Source of the DNA: Spongiihabitans sp963422685
Lineage (GTDB): Bacteria; Pseudomonadota; Gammaproteobacteria; Arenicellales; Poriferihabitantaceae
Assembly: GCA_963422685.1 (NCBI GenBank)
Contig: OY730442.1
Span: forward strand, 930,001-994,000
DNA length: 64,000 nucleotides
Reading direction: 5' to 3'
In this document: positions 8,581 through 17,096 of the stretch, in pieces
Numbering within the stretch: the stretch's first letter is position 1
Layout of the letters: every line of letters starts with the position of its first letter
Made by a program: the position numbers and the translations under genes
The notes under the pieces: model-generated
Database searches by the model: none
Told to the model about the DNA's origin: nothing
What the model saw: the letters and a program-made list of their open reading frames with translations, nothing else

Positions 8581-9393
8581 TTACTGGCCTTTGAAGTCGG
8601 GTTTGCGTTTTTCCACGAAGGCTTTTACCCCTTCGCTGGCATCGCTGGAGCGCAGCATTTGCCGATAGGTGGGCAAATTATCGCTTCGCATTTTATGGAA
8701 TGCGTCTCGAATGCTTTGGCCATCCACGGCGCGCAGCACCTCTTTAATCGACTGCAATGCCAGAGGGGCGACCCGGGCCAGTTGCTCTGCCCATCCCCGG
8801 GCAGAGTGCATCAACTGGTCTGCCGGAACCACTTTGTTGACCATGCCGTATCCGGCCGCTTCGGCGGCTGACATGCGTCGGCCAAGGTATAGCATTTCAA
8901 GCGCGATGTTATAGGGGAGGCGCTTCGGCAGTCGCTGCATCGCTCCCGCATCAGGAATGATGCCGAGGGGCAATTCGGGCAGCGCGAACTCCACATGCTC
9001 TGCGGCAATGATCAGGTCGCAGGCCAGCGCAATTTCAAATCCGCCGCCGATGGTCAAGCCATTTAATGCGGCGATAACGGGTTTGTTCAAATTCCAGATT
9101 TCGGTGATTCCGGCAAAGCCGCCGAGTTCCGGGGCTTCGCCCTGCCACCAGTTGTCGAGCTGGATATCACCCCTGTCCAGTGATTTTAAATCCCATCCGG
9201 CAGAAAATATTTTTTCTCCGGCCGCGGTGATGATGCAAACCTTCAGGTCCGGGTTGTCGCGAAAGTATACAAAGGCTTCACCCATCCTGCGACTGGTCGG
9301 GGTGTCAATCGCATTTACTTTGGGCCGGTTAATGGTGATTTCGCAGATCGGGCCATTTTCCACCAGGATGATTGCTTGATCGGATTCGGTCAT
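8581..9393 (-). CDS. caiD: carnitinyl-CoA dehydratase (crotonase family)
   Basis: The 270-aa crotonase-fold enzyme aligns along its length, as I recall it, with CaiD, which interconverts crotonobetainyl-CoA and carnitinyl-CoA. Matching segments include NAIDTPTSRRMGEAF, KIFSAGWDLKSLD, the oxyanion-hole region GGGFEIALACD and FALPELPLGIIPDAG with the catalytic Glu positions. The C-terminus ends as in CaiD (FVEKRKPDFKG). It is the first gene of the minus-strand cluster and is divergent from an acyl-CoA dehydrogenase. No clear Shine-Dalgarno precedes the ATG. A general short-chain enoyl-CoA hydratase remains possible, but the neighbouring carnitine dehydrogenase-like gene supports this call. Confidence 0.8.
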   Translation of the reverse strand: MTESDQAIILVENGPICEITINRPKVNAIDTPTSRRMGEAFVYFRDNPDLKVCIITAAGEKIFSAGWDLKSLDRGDIQLDNWWQGEAPELGGFAGITEIWNLNKPVIAALNGLTIGGGFEIALACDLIIAAEHVEFALPELPLGIIPDAGAMQRLPKRLPYNIALEMLYLGRRMSAAEAAGYGMVNKVVPADQLMHSARGWAEQLARVAPLALQSIKEVLRAVDGQSIRDAFHKMRSDNLPTYRQMLRSSDASEGVKAFVEKRKPDFKGQ

Positions 9394-9432
9394 TATGTTT
9401 GTAGGAATATTCAGGATTCAGTCGGGATTGGT

Positions 9433-9448
9433 ATATGGTATATCATAT
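9433..9448. promoter_or_regulatory. 16-bp near-palindrome, candidate operator between divergent catabolic genes
   Basis: The sequence ATATGGTATATCATAT matches its own reverse complement at 14 of 16 positions. It lies 40 bp upstream of the caiD start within the divergent intergenic region. AT-rich palindromes of this shape are typical of GntR-type operators, but no regulator gene is in the window. Confidence 0.4.
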
Positions 9449-9490
9449 GCGCCGCCGAGCAGAAATAAACAATTCAGTCAGGATTTCGCA

Positions 9491-9529
9491 CAGGATGATC
9501 GCAGGGGAGGAGCTCCTGCGATCATCCTG
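9491..9529. other. long stem-loop in the caiD / acyl-CoA dehydrogenase intergenic region
   Basis: The arms 9491-9505 and 9515-9529 are perfect 15-bp complements (CAGGATGATCGCAGG and its reverse complement) around a 9-nt GGAGGAGCT-type loop. No T tract follows in either direction, so it is not a convincing terminator. It ends 53 bp before the GTG of the dehydrogenase, placing it in that gene's promoter or leader. Confidence 0.6.
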
Positions 9530-9582
9530 ATTTAAATTACCCGGGCAACCCCGAGAGCAACCCCGCGACTTTATCAAATACC

Positions 9583-10743
9583 GTGGACTATCCCTTAACC
9601 GCAGAGCAGCAAATGATCGTGGACTCGGTGCGGACATTCGTTGAGCAGGAACTGGCGCCGCATGAAGCCGAAGTGGACCGTACTGGCGAGGTGCCGGATG
9701 AACTTGCCGCGCAGATTAAAAGCAAGGCCATCGAAATGGGTTTATACGCGCCGAATCTTCCCGCATCTATCGGCGGCGGCGGTCTCGATTATAAATGTCT
9801 GGCTTTGATGGAGCGTGAACTGGGCAAATCCAGTTATGGTTTGCACGGTTATCTACATCGACCCTCGGAAATTTTGATGGCGTGCTGCGGACCGCAGATC
9901 GATGAGTACCTGAATCCATGCGTGACCGGGGAAAAGCAAGAAGTGTTTGCACTGACCGAACCCGGCGCCGGCTCTGACATATTATCCATGCAAACCAGAG
10001 CCAGTCGGGATGGCAGCAGTTTGGTAATTAACGGCAGGAAACACTTTATCAGCAGTCCGGTCATGCCGGACTTTGCCATTGTGTTCGCCCAAAGCGGGTT
10101 AACCGAAACGCCGCGTGGGGAACGTAAACTGGTGACCGCGCTGCTGGTGGATGCGGGAACACCCGGGTTTACCATGGAGCGGGGGCCGCGGTGCGCAGCC
10201 CAGCGGGCATACCACACCTGGCAGCTTGGGTTTGACAATTGCCGGGTGTCTGAATCGAAAATTCTGGGGCAGGAGCATAAAGGCTTTGAACTGGCGAATG
10301 AATGGTTGCGCATGGGGCGGGTCTGGGTGGCGGCGGGCTGCTGCGGACGTATGGAACGATTGCTTGGTCTGGCCACAACCTGGGCCGTGGAACGAAAACA
10401 ATTCGGGCGATCAATTGGTGAGTTTCAGGGCGTTTCTTTTAAGCTGGCGGATATGGTGACGGATCTCCAGGCCGCTGATCTGCTGGTGATGAACGCGGCG
10501 GACAAGGCGGACCGGGGTATCATGCGAAACGAGGATGCGGCCATGGCCAAGTTGTTTGCTTCCGAAGCGGTGGGTCGGGCGGCAGATCATACTATTCAGA
10601 TATACGGCGGCATGGGTCTGATGGAAGCGCTGCCCATTGAGCGACTATGGCGTGATGCCCGTCTGGACCGGATTTGGGACGGCACATCAGAGATTCAGCG
10701 ACATATTATTTCTCGTGCGCTGCTGCGGGAAGCGGGCGGTTAA
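9583..10743 (+). CDS. acyl-CoA dehydrogenase family protein
   Basis: The 386-aa flavoprotein starts at a GTG (N-terminus DYPLTAEQQMIVDSVRTFV, as usual for the family); no clear ribosome binding site precedes it. Domains run in order: helical N-domain, beta middle domain with the FAD-contact motif FALTEPGAGSD, and helical C-domain with RKQFGRSIGEFQGVSFKLADM. It oxidises an acyl-CoA to a 2-enoyl-CoA, passing electrons to ETF. The usual catalytic Glu in the I-Y-E-G-T motif is Asp here (RIWDGTSEIQR, about residue 366). Overlap by one base with the next gene, an acyl-CoA synthetase, implies a two-gene operon feeding the divergent CaiD. Gamma-butyrobetainyl-CoA is a possible substrate (inference). 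Confidence 0.9.
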   Translation: MDYPLTAEQQMIVDSVRTFVEQELAPHEAEVDRTGEVPDELAAQIKSKAIEMGLYAPNLPASIGGGGLDYKCLALMERELGKSSYGLHGYLHRPSEILMACCGPQIDEYLNPCVTGEKQEVFALTEPGAGSDILSMQTRASRDGSSLVINGRKHFISSPVMPDFAIVFAQSGLTETPRGERKLVTALLVDAGTPGFTMERGPRCAAQRAYHTWQLGFDNCRVSESKILGQEHKGFELANEWLRMGRVWVAAGCCGRMERLLGLATTWAVERKQFGRSIGEFQGVSFKLADMVTDLQAADLLVMNAADKADRGIMRNEDAAMAKLFASEAVGRAADHTIQIYGGMGLMEALPIERLWRDARLDRIWDGTSEIQRHIISRALLREAGG

Positions 10744-12881
10744 TGGCGCTGAACGCGGCACGCAAGGACAACCTCAGGCGATTACTGGCGCCTCGACATA
10801 TCGCGTTTATCGGCGGTGCGGATGCGGCTTATTGTGCCCGTCAGGCGGCGCGCAGTTTTTCCGGCCCGGTTTGGGGGGTTAACCCGCAGCGCTCCGAACT
10901 GGGTGGCCAGCCCTGCTACGCGAAAGTAAAAGATTTGCCCGCAGCACCGGATGCGGTATTTCTGGCCACGCCCCGCGCCGCTGCCGTCCAGGTGGTTGGG
11001 GATTTAAATGCAATGGGCGCCGGTGGCGTGGCCTGTTTTACGGCGGGGTATGGCGAGCTGGGCCAGGCGGGCAAACAGGCCGAGCGCGAGCTGGTTCAGG
11101 CGGCCGGGGATCTGGCGCTGGTGGGTCCAAATTGCTATGGGGTAATCAGTTATGCCAGCAATGCGGTGCTGTGGCCATTTGCTGCCTGCCCGCCGGTCAG
11201 GCAGGCGGGCGGGATTGCGCTGATTATGCAAAGCGGCATGATCGCCGCCAACCTGGCAATCAATCAGCGTTCGGCACCACTGGCTTATGTCATATCCGCC
11301 GGCAATCAGGGCATGCTGGCGATTGAAGATTATATTGAAGCGCTGGTTGACGATGCCAACGTGTCGGCCTTTGGCTTATATATGGAAGGCATGGTCAGCG
11401 TGGAGAATTTCGCAGCCGCTGCGGCCAAAGCGCTGGCCGCCGGCAAACCCATCGTGCTGTTAAAAGCCGGGCGTTCCGCCATAGGCGGGCAGCTCACCGT
11501 GAGTCATACCGGGTCGCTGTCCGGCGCTGACCAGGCCCATCAGGCCCTGTTTGATCAATTCGGCATAGTGCGCGTGGATTCCCCGGAGGTGCTGCTGGAA
11601 ACGCTGAAATTCATGACTATTTCGGGCATACCCAGGGGAAATCGTATTGCCGCATTTACCTGTTCAGGCGGGGACGGGTTGTTGGTGGCGGACTATTGTG
11701 AGGGCAAAAATCTGCAATTGCCCCGACCGTCCCGGGCGGTGGCGGCGGCGCTTGCGGGATGGTTGCCGGATATTGCCACGGTTTCAAATCCGCTGGATTA
11801 CACCACACCGTTATGGGGCAGCGCCGACATGTTGCCCAGGGTATTCGAGGCGGCGTTGCAAGATGAATATGACGCGGCGATTTTTATTCAGGATTATGCG
11901 CCGGATCATATCGGGGCGGATAATACCCATTACATTACCGACGCAAAATCCTATATCGAGGCGACCAGAAATGCCGGCATTCCCGCAGCGATATGCAGCG
12001 ATTTATCGGAGAACATGGATAAAAGCGCGCGCGAAATGATGCTGGGCCTTGGCGTCACGCCATTGCAGGGAATCGACCGGGGGCTGGATGCGATCCGCAA
12101 TGCCTGTGATTATGCTGCCCATCGTTGCCGGATACTTGCGCATGGCAGCAACGAAACTTTTCATACTGTTGCAGCAGCAAATTGTTCTGAATCAGAAATC
12201 AGGCTGTTGAATGAATGGCAGAGTAAGCAGAAACTGAAAGCATTCGGACTGCCGGTGCCGGATGGATTGCTCCTGCCGGCCCGGGCCGGCGGGCCGGAAC
12301 AGGCGCCTGGAGCGCTTTCCGGCATAGCGCAGAAAATCGGATTCCCGGTGGCGGTCAAACTGGTCAGCGAACAACTGGCGCATAAAAGTGATTTCGGCGC
12401 GGTGGCGTTAAATCTGCACACCGAAGACGAGGTGGCAGGTGGTATCTCCCGGATTAGAAACGCGGTGGCAGAGGCAAAAGTTGAATGCGAAATTCAGGGG
12501 TATCTGGTCGAGGCCATGGTGGAGAATGTCATCCATGAATTGCTGGTCGGGATTAAACGGGATGCGCAATTCGGCATGGTAATGGTGATTGCAAGCGGTG
12601 GCCTGTGGGTTGAGTTAATCAGGGATGCACAAACCCTGCTGCTGCCGACAAATGAGCACAGGGTTAAATACGCGCTGTCGAATTTAAAATGTTATCCGCT
12701 GTTGTGTGGCTATCGCGGTGGCCCGCAATGCGATATGGATGCTTTGGTCGGGGCCATTTCAGGGCTGGCAGATTTTGCCGAAGCCAATGCGGGCACATTG
12801 ATCGCGATGGATATTAATCCATTGATGGCTTTAGCGGACGGCGTGGTCGTTGCCGATGCGTTGCTGTGGGTGACTGCGTGA
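10743..12881 (+). CDS. NDP-forming acyl-CoA synthetase (acetate--CoA ligase family, alpha-beta fusion)
   Basis: The start is the ATG overlapping the previous stop (TAATG), giving 712 aa. Residues about 1-440 are the alpha part: a CoA-binding Rossmann domain (HIAFIGGADAA), then succinyl-CoA-ligase-like domains with the phosphohistidine loop SHTGSLSGADQ. The C-terminal third (from about residue 490) is an ATP-grasp domain, with GFPVAVKLVSEQLAHKSDFG as its nucleotide-binding start. These enzymes couple acyl-CoA formation to ATP-to-ADP conversion. In this setting it could replace an AMP-forming betaine/carnitine-CoA ligase such as CaiC (inference). No break or missing key residue was seen. Confidence 0.88.
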   Translation: MALNAARKDNLRRLLAPRHIAFIGGADAAYCARQAARSFSGPVWGVNPQRSELGGQPCYAKVKDLPAAPDAVFLATPRAAAVQVVGDLNAMGAGGVACFTAGYGELGQAGKQAERELVQAAGDLALVGPNCYGVISYASNAVLWPFAACPPVRQAGGIALIMQSGMIAANLAINQRSAPLAYVISAGNQGMLAIEDYIEALVDDANVSAFGLYMEGMVSVENFAAAAAKALAAGKPIVLLKAGRSAIGGQLTVSHTGSLSGADQAHQALFDQFGIVRVDSPEVLLETLKFMTISGIPRGNRIAAFTCSGGDGLLVADYCEGKNLQLPRPSRAVAAALAGWLPDIATVSNPLDYTTPLWGSADMLPRVFEAALQDEYDAAIFIQDYAPDHIGADNTHYITDAKSYIEATRNAGIPAAICSDLSENMDKSAREMMLGLGVTPLQGIDRGLDAIRNACDYAAHRCRILAHGSNETFHTVAAANCSESEIRLLNEWQSKQKLKAFGLPVPDGLLLPARAGGPEQAPGALSGIAQKIGFPVAVKLVSEQLAHKSDFGAVALNLHTEDEVAGGISRIRNAVAEAKVECEIQGYLVEAMVENVIHELLVGIKRDAQFGMVMVIASGGLWVELIRDAQTLLLPTNEHRVKYALSNLKCYPLLCGYRGGPQCDMDALVGAISGLADFAEANAGTLIAMDINPLMALADGVVVADALLWVTA

Positions 12882-13029
12882 CCCTGGCCCGGATTGCGGG
12901 GTGATTATTAAAGAAACCTCATTTTAACGCCTCGGCCTGCACGTCTTATTTACATGCTGTCGATAATGATATGCATCAAATCGATTTGTCTTATTATGAT
13001 CTGCTGCCCGATTTTCAGGGTTTTTCAGC

Positions 13030-13825
13030 ATGTATCAATCATTTACTCCGCCTGAATGTTTATTAATGGAGCCGGGCCCCACCATGGTTCATCAACGTGT
13101 TCTGGCAGCCGCTTCGCGATCAACCATCGGGCATCTGGCCCCGGTTTTTATGGTGTTGATGGATGAAATCAAACATTTTCTGCAATAGGTTTTTCAAACC
13201 AACGCTGAAGTCCTGACAAAATTAGCGCACAGCCATGGTGCGCTGGTGATTGTTAACGCGGTGACATCCCTGGCGGGTGTGCCGTTGAAAGTGGATGAGT
13301 GGGCACTGGATGCGGTTTATTCCGGCAGTCAGAAATGCCTTTCCTGCTTTCCTGAATTATCGCCGGTTACTTTCTCGGCATCCGCCCCGGATAAAATCAA
13401 AAACAGAAAGTCAAAAGTGCAAAGCGGGTTTCTGGATGTGACGCTGGTGATGGGAGACTGGGGAACGGGTGGCGGGCATTCCTATCCATTACACCGCGCC
13501 GGTAAATACCTTGTATGCGCTGCATGAAGCGTTGTTGATGGTGCATGAAGAAGGGATTGAAAACGCTTGGCAACGACATCGGCGCAAGCATCAACCGGCT
13601 AACGGGCTGGAACAACTGGGTATGCGCCTGCTGGCTAGAAAAGTCGAGTCGTTTACCCAGCTCAACACGGTAATTATTTCAGGCGGCATGGATGATGCCA
13701 AATCCCGTCAGTATTTTCTCCATAGCCATGGCTTGGAAATCGGCGCAGGTCTTGGCGCCCTGGCCGGTAAAATCTGGCGCATCGGGCTGATGGGCCAGGC
13801 CAGCCGGGCGGAATATGTTGAATGA
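13030..13825 (+). pseudogene. alanine/serine-glyoxylate aminotransferase-family remnant
   Basis: From the ATG at 13030 the frame encodes a typical class V aminotransferase start (LLMEPGPTMVHQRVLAA, then GHLAP.F) and meets a TAG at 13186. The same frame then resumes at VFQTN, but the central section of over 100 residues is gone and the text jumps to ALVIVNAVTSLAGVPLKVDE and SGSQKCLSC, the region of the PLP lysine. A one-base frameshift near 13470-13500 moves the remainder to another frame (HYTAPVNTLYALHEAL to GLGALAGKIWRIGLMG). A nonsense codon, a deletion and a frameshift together make it non-functional. Confidence 0.9.
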
Positions 13826-13900
13826 TGTTTAGGAATTATTAAAGCAGCGGTGGACTTAAATGCGTATGACTAGTCCGCTGTTATCCTTGACCAGGAGAAA

Positions 13901-14035
13901 ATGGCAAGACTTGTGCCGGCCCGGGGCGGGGCATACATTTGCTTGACTTTAGCCCCGGGATTAACCATATTTATTGGGTTGGCCCGGTTAATCGCGAAAA
14001 AGCGTTGCTTTAAAGTCGTTTCCAGGGGCGTTTAG
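13901..14035 (+). CDS. possible 44-codon membrane micro-protein
   Basis: An ATG preceded by AGGAG opens a 44-codon frame with one hydrophobic stretch (AYICLTLAPGLTIFIGLARL) and a basic tail. It fills most of the gap between the aminotransferase pseudogene and the Cache-HAMP gene. It has no recognisable family and may be chance or a fragment. Confidence 0.2.
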   Translation: MARLVPARGGAYICLTLAPGLTIFIGLARLIAKKRCFKVVSRGV

Positions 14036-14069
14036 ATCTCAAACTATGGCGAATGAGGGGGAATAAAAA

Positions 14070-15473
14070 ATGGTAACCAGACCATATTTCAGAAGTTTAA
14101 GAGGGAAAATTACCAATCGATTTTTAGCGATCGGCATTTTACCCATTCTGGCTGTCGGTGCTATCGCATGGTTCAGCCTGAATCTATTAATCGCTGACAT
14201 AAGCCAGCAACTGCAAAAAAGCCACAGCGTGCTACTGGATAAAGTAGTCGGCACCACCCTGACTTCAATATCGAAAAATGCCGTTCAGCAGTTGGATATA
14301 TTCATGCTGGAACGAATATCCAATGTGATAGTTTGGGCTTCTGCCCCGGTTGTGATTGATGCAGCAAAAATGGCCGCCATAGTGCATCACAACAATGGAT
14401 TATCCAATCTGAATATCAATGCGATTGAAGCGAAATTTCAAAATAGAAAAAGTTTGAATGTTTCTCCTGAAGCAACAGAATATATTATCAATCAGATCTC
14501 AAAATCCCCACATTTTGGTGAAATATTTTTCACCGACAGTAATGGTTTGAACGCGGCGCTCACCAACCCGACTTCGGACTTTGTGCAGAGTGACGAAGAT
14601 TGGTGGATCACTGCCTGGGAGAAGGGTATATCGGTGGGCGAAGTCGAATTTGATAATTCCGCCGGTATATGGTCGGTGGATATCTCTGTACGCATCGACG
14701 ACTCCAATGGTTCTGGTGTGGGCGTTATGAAAGCGGTACTGGGTGTCAGTCTGATCCAGGAAGTGGCGAATGCCTGGGTGGCTGAAATACCGGGCGGCAA
14801 AGTGACAGCGGTAAACCGCAGTGGCCTGTTGTTAGCCGAAACCGCATCCCAGCATGCACAAAACCGGATCATGAATGAATCCATTAATCTCCGCAAACAA
14901 GCGGATTCCGAAATGCAGCAGGTATTTTCAAACCAGACTGGAGGGAGGATGGCTCGCCAGACAGCACCGCACGATCTTAGCCCGATGCAGCAGGTATTTT
15001 CAAACCAGGCGAGGTGGGGATACATCATTGGCGAGGAACAGGTGTTGGGATATGCGAAATCAGCGGGGTCGGAGTTTTACCATGCAGCGATTCCCGGTTT
15101 CGAAGGGTTTGATTGGCAGATTATTATGGAGCAGCCTATCGATATCGCGCTTGCTCCGATTCAAGGGTTGTCCAGCATTCAGGATGGTCTGATTAATTCA
15201 CAAAGGCAAATGCTTATTGTACTGGTCTCAGTGGGCATTATCATTTGCCTGTTGGCCTTGTTTCTGGCACGTGTTTTATCCAATGGAATCACCGTTCCTG
15301 TTCTCCAGTTACGGGAGCTTGCCGAAGCGGTGAGCAAAGGCGATATCCACAAACCGATACGGGTCACGTCTGACGATGAGATTCGGGATTTGGCGGTGTC
15401 CTTTGATCGATTGCGCACCAGTATCTCGATTATATTAAAGCGCTATCAGGAGCTGCAGAACAAATCATCCTGA
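14070..15473 (+). CDS. Cache-HAMP membrane receptor lacking an output domain
   Basis: The 467-aa inner membrane protein has a TM helix near residues 20-42 (ILPILAVGAIAWFSLNLLIA), a periplasmic double-Cache-like sensor (about 43-365, with GEIFFTDSNGLNAA and DEDWWITAWEKG), a second TM (about 375-398, MLIVLVSVGIIICLLALFLA) and a HAMP domain (ITVPVLQLRELAEAVSKGD). It ends after a short coiled segment with no kinase, GGDEF or methyl-accepting region. A GAGGGGG lies 8 nt upstream of the ATG. Within the sensor, 24 bp (14913-14936) are repeated at 14985-15008. Lack of an output suggests a truncated receptor or one that works with a separate partner. Confidence 0.85.
   Translation: MVTRPYFRSLRGKITNRFLAIGILPILAVGAIAWFSLNLLIADISQQLQKSHSVLLDKVVGTTLTSISKNAVQQLDIFMLERISNVIVWASAPVVIDAAKMAAIVHHNNGLSNLNINAIEAKFQNRKSLNVSPEATEYIINQISKSPHFGEIFFTDSNGLNAALTNPTSDFVQSDEDWWITAWEKGISVGEVEFDNSAGIWSVDISVRIDDSNGSGVGVMKAVLGVSLIQEVANAWVAEIPGGKVTAVNRSGLLLAETASQHAQNRIMNESINLRKQADSEMQQVFSNQTGGRMARQTAPHDLSPMQQVFSNQARWGYIIGEEQVLGYAKSAGSEFYHAAIPGFEGFDWQIIMEQPIDIALAPIQGLSSIQDGLINSQRQMLIVLVSVGIIICLLALFLARVLSNGITVPVLQLRELAEAVSKGDIHKPIRVTSDDEIRDLAVSFDRLRTSISIILKRYQELQNKSS
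14913..15008 (+). repeat. 24-bp direct repeat flanking an in-frame 48-bp segment
   Basis: The 24-bp word beginning ATGCAGCAGG and ending AAACCAG occurs identically at 14913-14936 and 14985-15008. The period is 72 bp, so each copy encodes MQQVFSNQ in frame. The 48 bp between have a different base content and encode a basic stretch (TGGRMARQTAPHDLSP). This looks like a recent insertion with target duplication or a slippage event. Confidence 0.85.
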
Positions 15474-15510
15474 CCAAACCCGCATAGCATAATTTTTCAG
15501 AGTAACAAAA

Positions 15511-15784
15511 ATGAAACTTCTGGTCGCAATCATCAAGCGCTTCAAGGTTGATGATGTTTGATCGGCGTTATAGGAAATGGGTATTCAGGGCATGACCATC
15601 ACGAAAGTAAAAAGGTTTGGTCGGCAAAAAGGCCTACCAAACTTTATCGAGGGGCTGAGTATGTTGTCGATTTTCTGCCCAAGACCAGGCTGGAAGTGGC
15701 AGTCGAAACCGCCATGCTTGATCGTATATCGAAACCATCACCCGGGCCGCCAGGACCGGGGAAATAAGCGTTAACGCTATCTGA
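15511..15784 (+). pseudogene. glnK: nitrogen regulatory protein P-II remnant
   Basis: The ATG at 15511 opens a clear P-II start (MKLLVAIIKRFKVDDV), then TGA at 15559 and TAG at 15571 occur where Arg and Gln codons are expected. The same frame continues with MGIQGMTITKVKRFGRQKG, then shifts frame near 15630 to YRGAEYVVDFLPKTRLEVAV (the T-loop with its uridylylation Tyr) and again near 15728 to ETITRAARTGEI, ending at 15784. The C-terminal 20 or so residues are absent. Two nonsense codons and two frameshifts exclude function. It lies directly upstream of amtB, as glnK normally does. Confidence 0.93.
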
Positions 15785-15824
15785 ATCACATCATATTTGA
15801 ACAATTTTCCGGGAATAATTAATA

Positions 15825-17096
15825 ATGGAAAACAATCTGTATCATCTTCAATATGCTATGGACACGTTTTATTTTCTGGTGTGTGGTGCGCTGGTAATGT
15901 GGATGGCCGCCGGATTCACCATGCTTGAGGCGGGATTGGTGCGCACCAAAAACACCACGGAAATATTAACCAAGAATATTGCGCTCTACGCCATTTCGTG
16001 CGTGATGTATCTATTGTGCGGTTATGCGCTCATGTATGACGGCGCGTTTTTTCTAAGCGGGATTGGCAATATTGATGTCAATGCCGTACTCGGTGAATAC
16101 GCCGGTCGGGAAGGCGGATTCGAAGGCGGGTCGATTATTTCCAGTTCGGCTGATTTCTTTTTTCAGGTTGTGTTTGTGGCCACCACGATTTCGATTGTTT
16201 CCGGCGCGGTTGCCGAACGAATGAAGCTTTGGGCTTTTCTGGCTTTCTCGGTGTTGCTGACCGGTTTTATTTATCCATTGGAAGGTTTATGGACTTGGGG
16301 TGGTGGGACGGTATTTGGATTATACAGCCTGGGTGACCTGGGTTTCAGTGATTTTGCCGGGGCGGGAGTGGTGCATATGGCCGGGGCGGCGGCGGCGCTG
16401 TCCGGCGTATTACTGCTGGGTCCGCGCAAGGGAAAATACGGGAGTGACGGATCGGTCAAGGCCATCATCCCCGGTGCCAATATGCCCCTTGCTACGGTGG
16501 GCACGCTGATTTTATGGATGGGCTGGTTCGGGTTTAATGGTGGTTCAGTTTTGAAACTGGGGGATATTGCCAGTGCAAATGCTGTGGCAAAGGTGTTGCT
16601 AAATACCAACACGGCCGCCGCCGGTGGGGCAATTGCATCGTTGGTACTGGCCAGAATTCTGTACCGTAAAGCCAATCTCACCATGTCATTGAGTGGCGCT
16701 TTGGCCGGATTGGTGGTGATCACTGCGGAGCCCGCCACGCCCGACCCTTTAATGGCGACCCTGCTCGGAGCCGCTGGAGGTGCGCTGGTTGTATTTAGCA
16801 TTTCCTTCTTCGACAAGTTGCAAATCGACGATCCAGTGGGCGCGATATCGGTGCATGGCAGTTGTGGATTGCTTGGGCTGCTGGTTGTACCGCTTACCAA
16901 TGACGGCGCCAGCTTTGGCGTTCAATTGATCGGCGCTGCAACCATTTTTATTTGGGCTTTTGCCTCCAGTTATATAGTTTGGCTGATCATTAAGGCGACT
17001 ATGGGAATACGTGTCAGCGAAGAACAGGAACTTGCAGGTATGGATGTGGTTGATTGTGGTATTGAGGCCTATCCTGAATTTACTGGCGCACAATAA
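15825..17096 (+). CDS. amtB: ammonium transporter
   Basis: The 423-aa Amt/Rh-family channel has eleven predicted hydrophobic segments. Family features seen include the N-terminal helix with GFTMLEAGLVRTKN, FFFQVVFVATTISIVSGAVAER, the pore His region VVHMAGAAAALSG and the second His in SVHGSCGLLGLLVVP. The cytoplasmic tail is complete (ends EAYPEFTGAQ). It conducts ammonium/ammonia across the inner membrane. Normally GlnK blocks the channel when nitrogen is plentiful; the upstream glnK is destroyed, so regulation must come from another P-II protein or be absent. Length and residues look normal. Confidence 0.95.
   Translation: MENNLYHLQYAMDTFYFLVCGALVMWMAAGFTMLEAGLVRTKNTTEILTKNIALYAISCVMYLLCGYALMYDGAFFLSGIGNIDVNAVLGEYAGREGGFEGGSIISSSADFFFQVVFVATTISIVSGAVAERMKLWAFLAFSVLLTGFIYPLEGLWTWGGGTVFGLYSLGDLGFSDFAGAGVVHMAGAAAALSGVLLLGPRKGKYGSDGSVKAIIPGANMPLATVGTLILWMGWFGFNGGSVLKLGDIASANAVAKVLLNTNTAAAGGAIASLVLARILYRKANLTMSLSGALAGLVVITAEPATPDPLMATLLGAAGGALVVFSISFFDKLQIDDPVGAISVHGSCGLLGLLVVPLTNDGASFGVQLIGAATIFIWAFASSYIVWLIIKATMGIRVSEEQELAGMDVVDCGIEAYPEFTGAQ

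Noticed and set aside
9491..9529. Stem-loop as a rho-independent terminator
   Set aside because: No run of T follows on either strand, so it is reported as a stem-loop of unknown role.
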